In this document: in pieces, positions 30,445-39,346 of the stretch | Numbering within the stretch: position 1 is the first letter of the stretch | Layout: each line of letters begins with the position of its first letter | NCBI GenBank assembly: GCA_016722635.1 | Contig: JADKIX010000003.1 | Coordinates: 186,001-250,000 of the forward strand | DNA: 64,000 nt | Direction of reading: 5' to 3' | Source of the DNA: Rhodospirillaceae bacterium | Lineage (GTDB): Bacteria; Pseudomonadota; Alphaproteobacteria; JAEUKQ01 | Program-made: the position numbers and the translations under genes | Notes under the pieces: generated by a model | Databases searched by the model: none | Told to the model about the DNA's origin: nothing | Seen by the model: only the letters and a program-made list of their open reading frames with translations

Positions 30445-31002
30445 CTATTTTTGCTTATGTTCTTTGGTTAATATTTGAATTTCGCGCTCAACAAGTTTCT
30501 CAACGATTGGCGTCAAATTCTTATTTAACCATTCTCGTAACAATGGTTTTAAAGCTTCTTGCGCTAAGTCGTTAATTGTCATCGAGGGATTTTTTCCCTC
30601 GGTTTTTATTTTCTGCAACCGGTCAATCGTTCCCATTGCTTGTTTAATAGTTGATTGATCCAATAATAAATCCGGTGAACTTCGGGTATTTTGCGATGCT
30701 TGCGTTGCAGGTATATGTGGTGATTGATTGAAGGTTTCCGCTGGCTCCTTAAAAATAATGTCGCGCTCAGATAACATCAATAATTCATCATCATCATCCA
30801 AATCTTTTGGCGATTGCGAATGGTTATCAGGTTCTTTCAAAGGTTGCCCCACAGAACTGGGGGGGGATTCCTTAATGTTTGCACCCCTTAAGTTATCCGC
30901 ATTTTGCTTTTGGGAGACCACTTCTTTAGCGACCATCTGGCGAATAGAGGCCAATATTTCTGACATCGATATCTCTGGTTTTTCATCTTTTTTATCAGTC
31001 AT
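30445..31002 (-). CDS. popZ: Polar organizing protein PopZ (DUF2497)
   Basis: A 185-residue protein with the bipartite PopZ pattern. A short conserved N-terminal helix (EISMSEILASIRQMVAKEV) comes first, then a long low-complexity acidic and proline-containing linker (about residues 35-110), then the conserved C-terminal oligomerisation region (TINDLAQEALKPLLREWLNK). PopZ forms a polar matrix that recruits chromosome-partition and cell-cycle kinases. The position between tolC and valS is the usual alphaproteobacterial context. The start is ATG 31002. Confidence 0.92.
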   Translation of the reverse strand: MTDKKDEKPEISMSEILASIRQMVAKEVVSQKQNADNLRGANIKESPPSSVGQPLKEPDNHSQSPKDLDDDDELLMLSERDIIFKEPAETFNQSPHIPATQASQNTRSSPDLLLDQSTIKQAMGTIDRLQKIKTEGKNPSMTINDLAQEALKPLLREWLNKNLTPIVEKLVEREIQILTKEHKQK

Positions 31003-31054
31003 TGTTAACTACAAAAATACAAGAAATGATTGCTATTTATTTTATAACGAAAGC

Positions 31055-32413
31055 CTATTTTATCGGCAGCGAAAGGTCATCTAAACTTAGTTTACCAATA
31101 GCTGCCAAGACACTATAAGAGGCAACAATTTCATCCCTTTTCGTAATTACCAAGGAAACTTGAGCATCAAGATATTCTTGCTCAGCGTCCAAAGAATCTA
31201 ATAAGGTGCGTGAGCCGACCGCAGCTTCTTGCCGAATGCCTTCCAAAGCAATTTTAGAAGCGTGCACTTGCGATTCATAGGCCTTAGCTTGCGCGCGAAC
31301 AGATATAAGTTCTTGCCAAGAACTAATGGCGCTTTGGATGGTAAATTCTTGTTGTGCACGTAATTCCTGCTGGCGTTGGTTAGCAATCAATTTTGACTCT
31401 CGCAAACGCGACTCTGGCAATCCCGCTTGATATAAAGGAATAGATATTTGGGCCATAATCGTACCTGTTTTCAGGCGGGTGTTACGGTTATCATGACGAA
31501 AATTATTTTCTTCCATTGAATAGGATCCAATTAAGGAAACAGTTGGCAACAATTCACCAAAAGATAAATCAATGCCATCCCTAGCTGCTTTCTCAAGGTA
31601 AGCAGATAACAACACTGCGGGATTGTTTGCAGCAGCCTGCAATAGTTCTTCCTGGGTTTTCGGTAAATTGGCAGGTGCCAAGGGAGACCGCAAATTCTTT
31701 GGATCCACCCCAACGACACGAACAAAAGCAGCTTTAGAAATAGCGAGATTGCCTTCCGCCCTAATCCTTTGAGCGGTTGCACCAGACAGCCTTGATTCAG
31801 AGAGAGCAACGTCAGTTCTGGTTATTTCCCCTACCCTAAAGCGATCTTGCGAGGCCGACAATTGCCGACCAATCACTTGTTCATTGCTTTTTGTTAAGCT
31901 CAAAATGGCCTGGTCACGAACGACATCCATATAAGCCCTTACCGTTTCCAACAAAATATTCTGTTCTGTGGATCTGAAACTAGCTTGTTGGGCAGAAACC
32001 AGATTTTTTGCCTGTTTGGTAGCCGCAATTGTTCGACCGCCGCGATATAATGGCTGCACAACAGTTATTTCAGCTTGCCAAGGATAAGTGTTGATTTTAC
32101 TCGAATTGCCAATTGCACTATCAATAACTTGATACCCTCGCCCGATTGAACCTGTCACTGCAATATTTGGCTGCCATCCGGATAAGGCTTGGGGAATTTT
32201 CTGATTAACCGCTTGCAGTTCAGAACGGGCAGCCGCTAGCACAGGGTTATTAAGATACGCTTGCGTTAAGGCCTCATTAAGCGTCTGTCCGCTAGAAACA
32301 TGGCTATATAGGTTGGTTAGTAGAAAAGCGGTAATTAAGCTAGGAATCGTCTTATTTATTTTCGATGGTATGGATAAAAGAAGCTTCCCCTTTTTTAAGG
32401 TCAAAAATTGCAT
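31055..32413 (-). CDS. tolC: TolC-type outer-membrane efflux channel
   Basis: A 452-residue outer-membrane factor with a signal region and two repeated OEP domains. Visible motifs include QTLNEALTQAYLNNPVL near the mature N-terminus, VVQPLYRGGRT, and in the second half SIPLYQAG and DSLDAEQEYLDAQVSL. TolC trimers span the outer membrane and periplasm as the exit duct for type I secretion and RND/MFS efflux pumps; no such pump is nearby. It lies 40 bp downstream of pcm and 52 bp upstream of popZ. Confidence 0.93.
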   Translation of the reverse strand: MQFLTLKKGKLLLSIPSKINKTIPSLITAFLLTNLYSHVSSGQTLNEALTQAYLNNPVLAAARSELQAVNQKIPQALSGWQPNIAVTGSIGRGYQVIDSAIGNSSKINTYPWQAEITVVQPLYRGGRTIAATKQAKNLVSAQQASFRSTEQNILLETVRAYMDVVRDQAILSLTKSNEQVIGRQLSASQDRFRVGEITRTDVALSESRLSGATAQRIRAEGNLAISKAAFVRVVGVDPKNLRSPLAPANLPKTQEELLQAAANNPAVLLSAYLEKAARDGIDLSFGELLPTVSLIGSYSMEENNFRHDNRNTRLKTGTIMAQISIPLYQAGLPESRLRESKLIANQRQQELRAQQEFTIQSAISSWQELISVRAQAKAYESQVHASKIALEGIRQEAAVGSRTLLDSLDAEQEYLDAQVSLVITKRDEIVASYSVLAAIGKLSLDDLSLPIK

Positions 32414-32453
32414 TCCTCAAACTCCTATGTTACCAAAATTATACAGAAAAGAA

Positions 32454-33119
32454 TTAAAAAACAAAAGATTTATGGACTTGGAAAGCCTTCAATAAAGGCA
32501 ACGTTAAATCAAAAGCATCTGTGGTCATATGGTTATTATCTAATTTAGAAATAATTTTAGCCTTCCCTAAAAATGGCTTTACATATTCTACATAAACAAT
32601 GCGACCGCCATCACTTAATTGCTCCAAAAAAGACGGTGGCAATATTTCAACAGCACCTTCGACAATTATACAATCAAAAGGGGCAGCATTGGCATAACCT
32701 GTTTTTAAATTAGCATGTTTGATGGTAACATTTTGAAGTCCTAAAGCCTTCATATTTTGGGCGGCTTCCACGCAAAAAGAATCAACATCATCAATTGCAT
32801 AAACCTGACTGGCAAGCCCTGCCGCTATAGCACTCATATAACCCGACCCACACCCAATCAATAATACCCGATCAATATCTCGGATCTTGGCCAATTGCAG
32901 TAACTGTGCAACTGCAATTGGTTGAAATAAATACCGATCGTTTCCTAAAGATACATATTGATCTATATAGGCTTTCCAACGATCGTCTTTTGGTAAAAAC
33001 ATCTCCCTTGGAACTTCCAAAACCCGATCCAAAAGCCGTTCATCCTGAATTTTATTAGGACGCAATTGATTTGTTACCATATTACGTCTTGCAAACTCAT
33101 AATTAATATTCGCCACCAA
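32454..33119 (-). CDS. pcm: Protein-L-isoaspartate O-methyltransferase family
   Basis: A 221-residue SAM-dependent methyltransferase. ARRNMVTNQLRPNKIQDERLL is the family N-terminus; the SAM motif is VLLIGCGSGYMSAIAAGLA and the conserved acidic strand is AIDDVD. The usual catalytic T/S-x-S-x-P region reads YLFQPIAVAQLL, so isoaspartyl-repair activity is less certain in this alphaproteobacterial subgroup. The start is TTG 33119 or GTG 33116, both behind AGAGG. It leads the pcm-tolC-popZ-valS run. Confidence 0.85.
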   Translation of the reverse strand: MVANINYEFARRNMVTNQLRPNKIQDERLLDRVLEVPREMFLPKDDRWKAYIDQYVSLGNDRYLFQPIAVAQLLQLAKIRDIDRVLLIGCGSGYMSAIAAGLASQVYAIDDVDSFCVEAAQNMKALGLQNVTIKHANLKTGYANAAPFDCIIVEGAVEILPPSFLEQLSDGGRIVYVEYVKPFLGKAKIISKLDNNHMTTDAFDLTLPLLKAFQVHKSFVF

Positions 33120-33330
33120 TTTTGCCTCTACCCGCCAGATACCTAATTTATTACCTAGCTTTAAATTAACAAAAGTTTCGCTGAAAGAGATTTTTTAACC
33201 TATCACCAGAAAATAAAAAACTGAATTTTATATTCCCTTATTCCTATATCTTAATTTCTTAAGGAAAGCTAATAGCTTTTTCTATTCCCATGCCTTTAAA
33301 ACTTTAAAGGCCAGAAATGATAAAAATTTA

Positions 33331-33357
33331 TTTACAACATCTTCAGTTAATTATAAA
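33331..33357 (+). promoter_or_regulatory. Possible promoter of tRNA-Cys
   Basis: TTTACA (33331-33336) and TATAAA (33352-33357) lie 15 bases apart and end 23 bases before the tRNA. The boxes are good but the spacing is short. Confidence 0.3.
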
Positions 33358-33380
33358 AGCATGAGGTAGATTATTCAATT

Positions 33381-33454
33381 GGCCCGGTGGCAGAATGGTC
33401 ATGCAGAGGACTGCAAATCCTTCAATGTCGGTTCGATTCCGGCCCGGGCCTCCA
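33381..33454 (+). tRNA. tRNA-Cys (GCA)
   Basis: A full cloverleaf. The acceptor GGCCCGG pairs with CCGGGCC, the anticodon stem GAGGA pairs with TCCTT around the loop CTGCAAA (anticodon GCA), and the T-arm contains GGTTCGATTCC. The discriminator is T and CCA is encoded. It lies between the divergent pcm operon and the convergent mfd gene. Confidence 0.97.
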
Positions 33455-33564
33455 ATTAACAAAACTTGTGCCGTACATTTTCTTTTTTGTTGCACGTAAA
33501 GAAGTGGCGTTTTCTAAAACAAAATTAAAAATCCATTGTTTGGATTCAAAGCTAAGAATCTGAA

Positions 33565-36500
33565 TTATACCAGGGATAAGGTTTGTAATTGTTCCAGCAG
33601 TTTTTTCGTTTTTTGGATACGTTGTTGATCTTTGTCAATAACCGTATGATAAATAAAACGATTGTCGGGTTTAAGACTGAATTGGCCAGGATATTGACTA
33701 ACCAACGACACCAAAGGTTGAGGGTTTTTAATCGCTTCCGGATAGAACAATAAAACAATACCTTTTTGCCCTACATCTACTTTTTTAATGCCTAAAATTT
33801 TACATGATCTTTTTAAAGTGATGACAGTGAATAGGTTTTCTAATTCTTGAGGGATAGCCCCAAAACGGTCTTCTAATTCCACGGCAAAAGCCTCAATCTC
33901 TTCTTTTGATGCCAAGGAAGCAATCCGCCGATAAAGATCCAACCTGATTCCCAAGTCCTGAACATAAATTTCAGGAATTAACACCGCAACACCCAAGTTA
34001 ATTTGAGGTTGCCCGTTATCTGGGATCATTTTTTTATCTTTGGCTCCTTTCTTACCCCGTTCAACAGCTTCCGCCAACATTTGTTGGTAAAGTTCTATGC
34101 CAACCTCCCGAATATGACCTGATTGTTCCGACCCAATTAAATTACCTGAGCCGCGAATATCCAGGTCATAACTGGCCAAAGTAAACCCTGAACCTAATGT
34201 TTCCAAACTTTGCATGACTTCCAAACGTTTTTGGGCAGCGGGGGTGACTTGCTGATTGGGCTTAACAGTTAAATAAGCATATCCGCGAACTTTACTGCGC
34301 CCCACCCTACCCCGCAATTGATAGAGTTGCGCTAAACCGAACATATCCGCACGGTGGATAATAATAGTGTTGGCAGATGGAATGTCCAACCCTGATTCGA
34401 TAATATTCGTTGACAGTAATAACTGGTAAGAACGGTCATAAAATGCCATCATGGCCTTTTCCAATTCGGAAGTTCGCATTTGGCCATGAATAACAATATG
34501 TTTTAATTCCGGCATCAATTCGGCTAATTCTTCGGAAACTTCTCCCAAATCTTCAATTCTTGGACACACATAGAAAATTTGCCCCCCACGATAAAATTCC
34601 TGCAGCATCGCTTCTCGTAAAACAATAGGGTCATAGGGGGTAATGAGTGTTTTAACCGGCAACCGGTCAATCGGGGGAGTTGCAATCAGGCTCATTTGCT
34701 TAATATCGGCCATGGACATCTGTAACGTGCGAGGAATAGGCGTGGCCGTTAAGGTAAGAATATGAACATCTTCTTGAATTTTTTTGATTTTTTCTTTTTG
34801 AACAACGCCAAAATGTTGTTCTTCATCAACGATCAATAATCCTAGATTTTTGAAACGCATGCTTTCTGCCAATAGCGCATGCGTGCCAATGAGGATATCA
34901 ATTTTACCTTCTTCCGCTCGCTTCTTAATCTCGATAGCTTCATTGGCTTTATTAAATCTAGACAACATAGCAATATGGAAAGGAAACCCTGCGAACCGCC
35001 GCTGGAAAGTTTCATAATGTTGACGGCATAAAAGGGTCGTGGGCGTTAGAACAGCCACCTGAAAACCCTTTGAGGCAGCTACAAAAGCGGCCCGTAAAGC
35101 AATTTCAGTTTTACCAAAACCCACATCGCCGCAAATCAACCTATCCATGGGATGGCCACGTGCCAAATCAGCCAGAACATCGGCAATGGCTTTTTCTTGG
35201 TCATCCGTTTCTACATAAGGAAAGCGTTTAGTAAATTCTTGATAAGTGTTGTCAGCGACAATTTCATGCCCTTCTTTTATTTCCCTGGCTGCCGCCGTTT
35301 TAATCAAGTCATCCGCAATATCTTGAATAAGGTTGCGGATTTTTGCTTTACGGTTCTGCCAGGAAACGCCACCTAATTTATCCAAAGAAACAGGCAAATC
35401 GCCTGAGCTATGGCGCGATAAAAGATCAATATTTTCAACCGGAACAAATAACTTGTCATTCCCATCATACATAAGTTTGACGCAATCATGCGGCGCATTC
35501 CCCACATGAACGATTTCCATTCCTTCATAGCGGCCAATTCCATATTCTTGGTGAACTAAAAAATCACCTATGGAAAATCGCGATAAGGTTAATAGTAGAT
35601 CCTGGGTTTTTCTTTTTCTGGCAACGGAGGGGCGAACAATTCTTTCCCCTAAAATATCTTGCTCACTTAATACACAAAGATTTTCTGTTAAAAATCCTTT
35701 TTCAATAGGTAATTGTGTAATGGCAATAAATTTTTCTGGAAGTTTAACAAGGTCATCCCAATGGTTGATTTGAGCAACTTCTACAAATCCATGTTCTTTT
35801 AACATCAATTCCAATCGATGCACACTACCCAAGGTATAACCGGCAATTAAAATTCTTTTGCCTTTATTTCTTTGCTCATGGATATACTGGGTTAAAATGT
35901 TGTAATCGATCCCGACTTTAGCCTTTAACCAAGACAACAAGTTGTTTTGGCCAAAATCTGGTAAATGATTGTTTTTTGCAATTGAATTTTCAGCAGATAC
36001 CTTGGTAAACGGGGTAAAACACAGCTTAAGAAAATTATCGCTTAACGGTTCTAATTCTTCCTCAGCCAAATATAAATAATTGGGTGGCAAAGGATGGTAA
36101 ACAGTCTGTCCTTGCCAACGAACCGGTTGGGAACGTGCCTGATAATAATCAGTAATCGTGGTTAGCCGGGATTTGGCCAGATCCAAGGTTTGTGAGTCAA
36201 AAATCATTAAACAATTTTTTGTCAGATAATCAAAAATTGTTGCCATTGTTGAATAAAATAATGGCAGCCAATGTTCCATCCCAGCATATGGCCTTTTATT
36301 ACTGATAGCCTCATAGAGAGGGTCATTATTTCCAGTTACTTGAAAAATTTGGCGATAGGTGGTGCGAAAATTTTCTATTGATCCTGAATTAAGAAAAATT
36401 TCTCCCGCAGGTTTAAGCGTAATATCTTTAATTTCAGCAATAGTACGCTGTGTTATGGGATCAAAAATACGAATATGATCGATGATGATATCGTCTAAGT

Positions 36501-37101
36501 CCAATCTAACGGGATTAAGCTGTCCAGGTGGAAAAAAATCAATAATGCTGCCGCGAACGGCGTACTCACCTGGTTGTGTAACCGTTTCCAACCTCATGAA
36601 CCCCCAATCATGTAATTGATTAAGAAATTCCTGAATATTGATTTGTTGTTTTTGCTGTAATGTACATGTTAAGTGACCAATGAACTCCTTCACAGGAAGA
36701 CGTTGTAATAAATTATTTATTGTGGTGATAACGATCGTACTGGTTTGGGTTCCCTTAAGTAATAAATGGGATAATTTAGATAAACCTTCTATTCTTTGTG
36801 CCATGACCTCTCGACTGGGTGAGATTCGATCATAAGGAAGGCAATCCCACTCCGGGATTGATATCACTTGGTGTTGGGGGGCATAGAACGATAATTGTTC
36901 TTTGATGTTATCGGCTTCAAGTTGGCTTTTCGCAATATGCAATAAAACAGATTGTGAGTGGGTATAAACATAATCGGCAATTTCAGCTAGCACTAAGGAA
37001 CGCATGCCCTCAGGCACAACCGCAAAAAAAGTTTTTACTTCTTTTTCGGACGGCGTCAATTGTCGGTAAACAACCGTTCTATCCCCACCATAAATTTGCA
37101 T
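33565..37101 (-). CDS. mfd: Transcription-repair coupling factor Mfd
   Basis: A full-length 1178-residue Mfd. The N-terminal UvrB-like module (about 1-340) binds UvrA. The CarD-like RNA-polymerase interaction domain begins at FSIGDFLVHQEYGIGRYEG. The SF2 translocase follows with Walker A GDVGFGKTEIA, the DEEQHFG box and motif VI QLRGRVGRSKVRG. The C-terminal TRCF domain starts near VAVLIPEIYVQDL. Mfd removes stalled polymerase at DNA lesions and recruits excision repair. It is one of the genes usually grouped with sdhE and recG in this class. Confidence 0.97.
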   Translation of the reverse strand: MQIYGGDRTVVYRQLTPSEKEVKTFFAVVPEGMRSLVLAEIADYVYTHSQSVLLHIAKSQLEADNIKEQLSFYAPQHQVISIPEWDCLPYDRISPSREVMAQRIEGLSKLSHLLLKGTQTSTIVITTINNLLQRLPVKEFIGHLTCTLQQKQQINIQEFLNQLHDWGFMRLETVTQPGEYAVRGSIIDFFPPGQLNPVRLDLDDIIIDHIRIFDPITQRTIAEIKDITLKPAGEIFLNSGSIENFRTTYRQIFQVTGNNDPLYEAISNKRPYAGMEHWLPLFYSTMATIFDYLTKNCLMIFDSQTLDLAKSRLTTITDYYQARSQPVRWQGQTVYHPLPPNYLYLAEEELEPLSDNFLKLCFTPFTKVSAENSIAKNNHLPDFGQNNLLSWLKAKVGIDYNILTQYIHEQRNKGKRILIAGYTLGSVHRLELMLKEHGFVEVAQINHWDDLVKLPEKFIAITQLPIEKGFLTENLCVLSEQDILGERIVRPSVARKRKTQDLLLTLSRFSIGDFLVHQEYGIGRYEGMEIVHVGNAPHDCVKLMYDGNDKLFVPVENIDLLSRHSSGDLPVSLDKLGGVSWQNRKAKIRNLIQDIADDLIKTAAAREIKEGHEIVADNTYQEFTKRFPYVETDDQEKAIADVLADLARGHPMDRLICGDVGFGKTEIALRAAFVAASKGFQVAVLTPTTLLCRQHYETFQRRFAGFPFHIAMLSRFNKANEAIEIKKRAEEGKIDILIGTHALLAESMRFKNLGLLIVDEEQHFGVVQKEKIKKIQEDVHILTLTATPIPRTLQMSMADIKQMSLIATPPIDRLPVKTLITPYDPIVLREAMLQEFYRGGQIFYVCPRIEDLGEVSEELAELMPELKHIVIHGQMRTSELEKAMMAFYDRSYQLLLSTNIIESGLDIPSANTIIIHRADMFGLAQLYQLRGRVGRSKVRGYAYLTVKPNQQVTPAAQKRLEVMQSLETLGSGFTLASYDLDIRGSGNLIGSEQSGHIREVGIELYQQMLAEAVERGKKGAKDKKMIPDNGQPQINLGVAVLIPEIYVQDLGIRLDLYRRIASLASKEEIEAFAVELEDRFGAIPQELENLFTVITLKRSCKILGIKKVDVGQKGIVLLFYPEAIKNPQPLVSLVSQYPGQFSLKPDNRFIYHTVIDKDQQRIQKTKKLLEQLQTLSLV

Positions 37102-37174
37102 ATAACGCTATCAACCTATTTCAACAAAATATTCTCTGCAAATATTTAAGAGATGTTGAAGAAAATGAACCGTT

Positions 37175-38806
37175 TTATTTTCTTAACAATTCAAAATATA
37201 TCCTATTTTCATCCCAACAAGCTTGTAGTGGGATGTGATCGCCTTTTGTCACATGAATGGGCTGATCAAAAAACTGGATCATTTGTTTCCAGTATCTTTG
37301 CTGGGCAAAATTTGCGGGAGAAAAAGCGGTTTGATCATCTAAATAAAGGTCGTACCAAAAGACTACTCCATGACACAAACCATTGTTTGTAACCGATAAA
37401 GCTGTTTCTTTCTTACCCTGCAAGGGGATAAACTTGGCAAAATTAAAGTCTAAAGCTAAGATGACCTCAGTTAATGTTTGATACTGGTCTTGTAAATAAT
37501 CAAAACTCATAAAACTGGTGGGGCGCGTCAAATCAAACGGGCTATAATCAAAACCACGTAAATTATTAACAGGGCTGATTTTTGCCAGAGAGGGTGTTTC
37601 AACTAATATAGCATATACGGCAGCAGCGGCCGGTATAACCCTTGCCCCGGGTTTCAGCAAATGGGTTTTAGCATGCTGCAGTGTGATAATTGTTCCATGC
37701 TGCAACAACCCTGGGCCAAACTTGCTATAAACCAACACATCCGCGGCTTCTGAAAGTTGATCGCCCACAGTGATGTTGATTGATTTTTCGGTAATGACCG
37801 TTACCCGCTGGCTCAGGCCATTGGCTCGCACAACTTGTTGGTTGAGGCTTGCCAGCAATTCATTGCTTTCGATAATATAGGCTTGTTGTATACCAGCCCT
37901 AGCCGCCATTAAGCTAAACAACCCCAACCCATCACCAATTTCAATTAAAGTGGAGCGAGGGGTAACAGCCTTACGGATAGCACTTTCATAAGCGTCAAAT
38001 AAAGGGTCATCCAAAGTTGCATGAAGAAATTCCTTGGCCACATTTTCACCATAAACTTGCCTATTCATATAGGAAAGTTCACGGCTGGGGGGTAGCACAG
38101 AATTTGCTTGCTTCAAAACAACTAAAGCCTCATTCCAGCGTTTTTCTAGTAACAATAAATTGATTAAGCCGCGATAAAGAGGGGGATATGTGGGTAAGTT
38201 ATCAATGGCCTGCCTGAAAAGGTTTTCAGCTTCACTGACTTTTTGCCTTGAATATTGTAACACACCTAAATTATAAATAATATCAACAGATTGTGGGGAA
38301 AGCAGAAGAGCCCTTTGCCAGGCCTCTTCTGCTTCATCCAATTTTCCAAGTTCCCGCAAGCTGATCGCTAAATTGTTAAGTGCATCCACGTGGTTAGGTT
38401 GAATCTGCAAAGCTTGCGTAAAACTTGCCACTGCTTCTTCTAATTTTCCTAAAAAACGCTGGGCATTCCCTAAATTATTGTAAGCACTGGCATTCTTGGA
38501 ATCCAATGTAATAGCCCGGCGCAAGGAAGCCTCAGCTTCCCCGATCTGCCCCATTTCATAAAGAAGCACGGCCCGATTGTTATGATAAGAAGTGATACCA
38601 CCGTTGATTGAGATTGCTTTATCAATTGCTTGCAGGGATTCTGGAAATTTTCGGGTTTCGTATAAAATGACGCTTAACAAATGCAAGAGCTGGGTATTAT
38701 CCCTGTTTTCTTCTAACCCCTGCCTACAAGCTACCTCGGCTGCTTCCAAGCGACCCGCATGTCGATGTTGTTTGGCAATATTCATCCATTCTTGAGGTAA
38801 AGCCAT
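37175..38806 (-). CDS. TPR protein with PRMT-like methyltransferase domain
   Basis: 543 residues from ATG 38806 (MALPQEWMNIAKQ), behind AAGGAG. Six or so TPR repeats fill residues 1 to about 230 (NNRAVLLYEMGQIGEAEASL, NNLGNAQRFLGKLEEAVASF and similar). A Rossmann methyltransferase domain follows with SAM motif LIEIGDGLGLFSLMAARAG, then a beta-barrel-like C-terminus resembling PRMT7-type enzymes. The double-E loop of arginine methyltransferases, normally SE-x(8)-E, reads SKFGPGLLQHG, so both glutamates appear lost. SAM binding looks possible, but protein-arginine methylation is doubtful. Function unknown. It is 73 bp downstream in reading direction from no close partner, between sdhE and mfd. 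Confidence 0.75.
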   Translation of the reverse strand: MALPQEWMNIAKQHRHAGRLEAAEVACRQGLEENRDNTQLLHLLSVILYETRKFPESLQAIDKAISINGGITSYHNNRAVLLYEMGQIGEAEASLRRAITLDSKNASAYNNLGNAQRFLGKLEEAVASFTQALQIQPNHVDALNNLAISLRELGKLDEAEEAWQRALLLSPQSVDIIYNLGVLQYSRQKVSEAENLFRQAIDNLPTYPPLYRGLINLLLLEKRWNEALVVLKQANSVLPPSRELSYMNRQVYGENVAKEFLHATLDDPLFDAYESAIRKAVTPRSTLIEIGDGLGLFSLMAARAGIQQAYIIESNELLASLNQQVVRANGLSQRVTVITEKSINITVGDQLSEAADVLVYSKFGPGLLQHGTIITLQHAKTHLLKPGARVIPAAAAVYAILVETPSLAKISPVNNLRGFDYSPFDLTRPTSFMSFDYLQDQYQTLTEVILALDFNFAKFIPLQGKKETALSVTNNGLCHGVVFWYDLYLDDQTAFSPANFAQQRYWKQMIQFFDQPIHVTKGDHIPLQACWDENRIYFELLRK

Positions 38807-38958
38807 TATGCCGATCAACTCCTTACCTGTTTTTATGAAATTATTATTAATAGTAATATCTTGTATTAAAAGGTGCTTCAATAAATTATTCAAAAGACTA
38901 TTGATAATTTTTTAAAATTCAACTTCTTAAATATCCACGGATATCAACCTGCAAAAAT

Positions 38959-39285
38959 TTAAGATAATTTAAATGAATATTGAAATTCTTGGAGGAATTC
39001 CCCGATCCCTTCGGTAACCAGAGTGGAGAATTTTTCTGGATCCAGAAAACCCCTATATAAAACATCATCACTCAATTCCAGCAATTGTTCATAAACGGAT
39101 AATTGATTAAAGGTAAATTTTAATAAGTATTTTGTGGCAAATTCACCCAGCAACTTATCCATTTCTTTAGTGCCACGATGAATGCTGCGGAAGTATAGTT
39201 TTTTTCTATATAAAGATAAACTGGCTGATTCTATGGTCTCTATTGTCAAAATATCACTTTTATATCTGAATAAGGAAGGATACAA
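38959..39285 (-). CDS. sdhE: FAD assembly factor SdhE (DUF339)
   Basis: A small protein with the defining motif RSIHRGTKEMDKLLGEFA followed by VYEQLLELSDDVLYRGFL. SdhE helps attach FAD covalently to succinate dehydrogenase. Up to 108 residues are open, beginning with TTG at 39285 directly after a stop codon; homologues are shorter at the N-terminus, so TTG at 39249 or another weak start is possible. It is divergent from recG across 61 bp, a conserved arrangement in alphaproteobacteria. No sdhABCD genes are in the window. Confidence 0.88.
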   Translation of the reverse strand: MYPSLFRYKSDILTIETIESASLSLYRKKLYFRSIHRGTKEMDKLLGEFATKYLLKFTFNQLSVYEQLLELSDDVLYRGFLDPEKFSTLVTEGIGEFLQEFQYSFKLS

Positions 39286-39346
39286 TCATTAAAGCATTAA
39301 TAACATATGATCACAATTGATAAAAAAGAAAAAATAACCTGCCGCG

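Noticed and set aside
30583..30611. Terminator-like hairpin with T run inside popZ
   Set aside because: The seven-base stem and T run face the plus strand, where no gene ends; it is coding sequence of popZ and probably chance.
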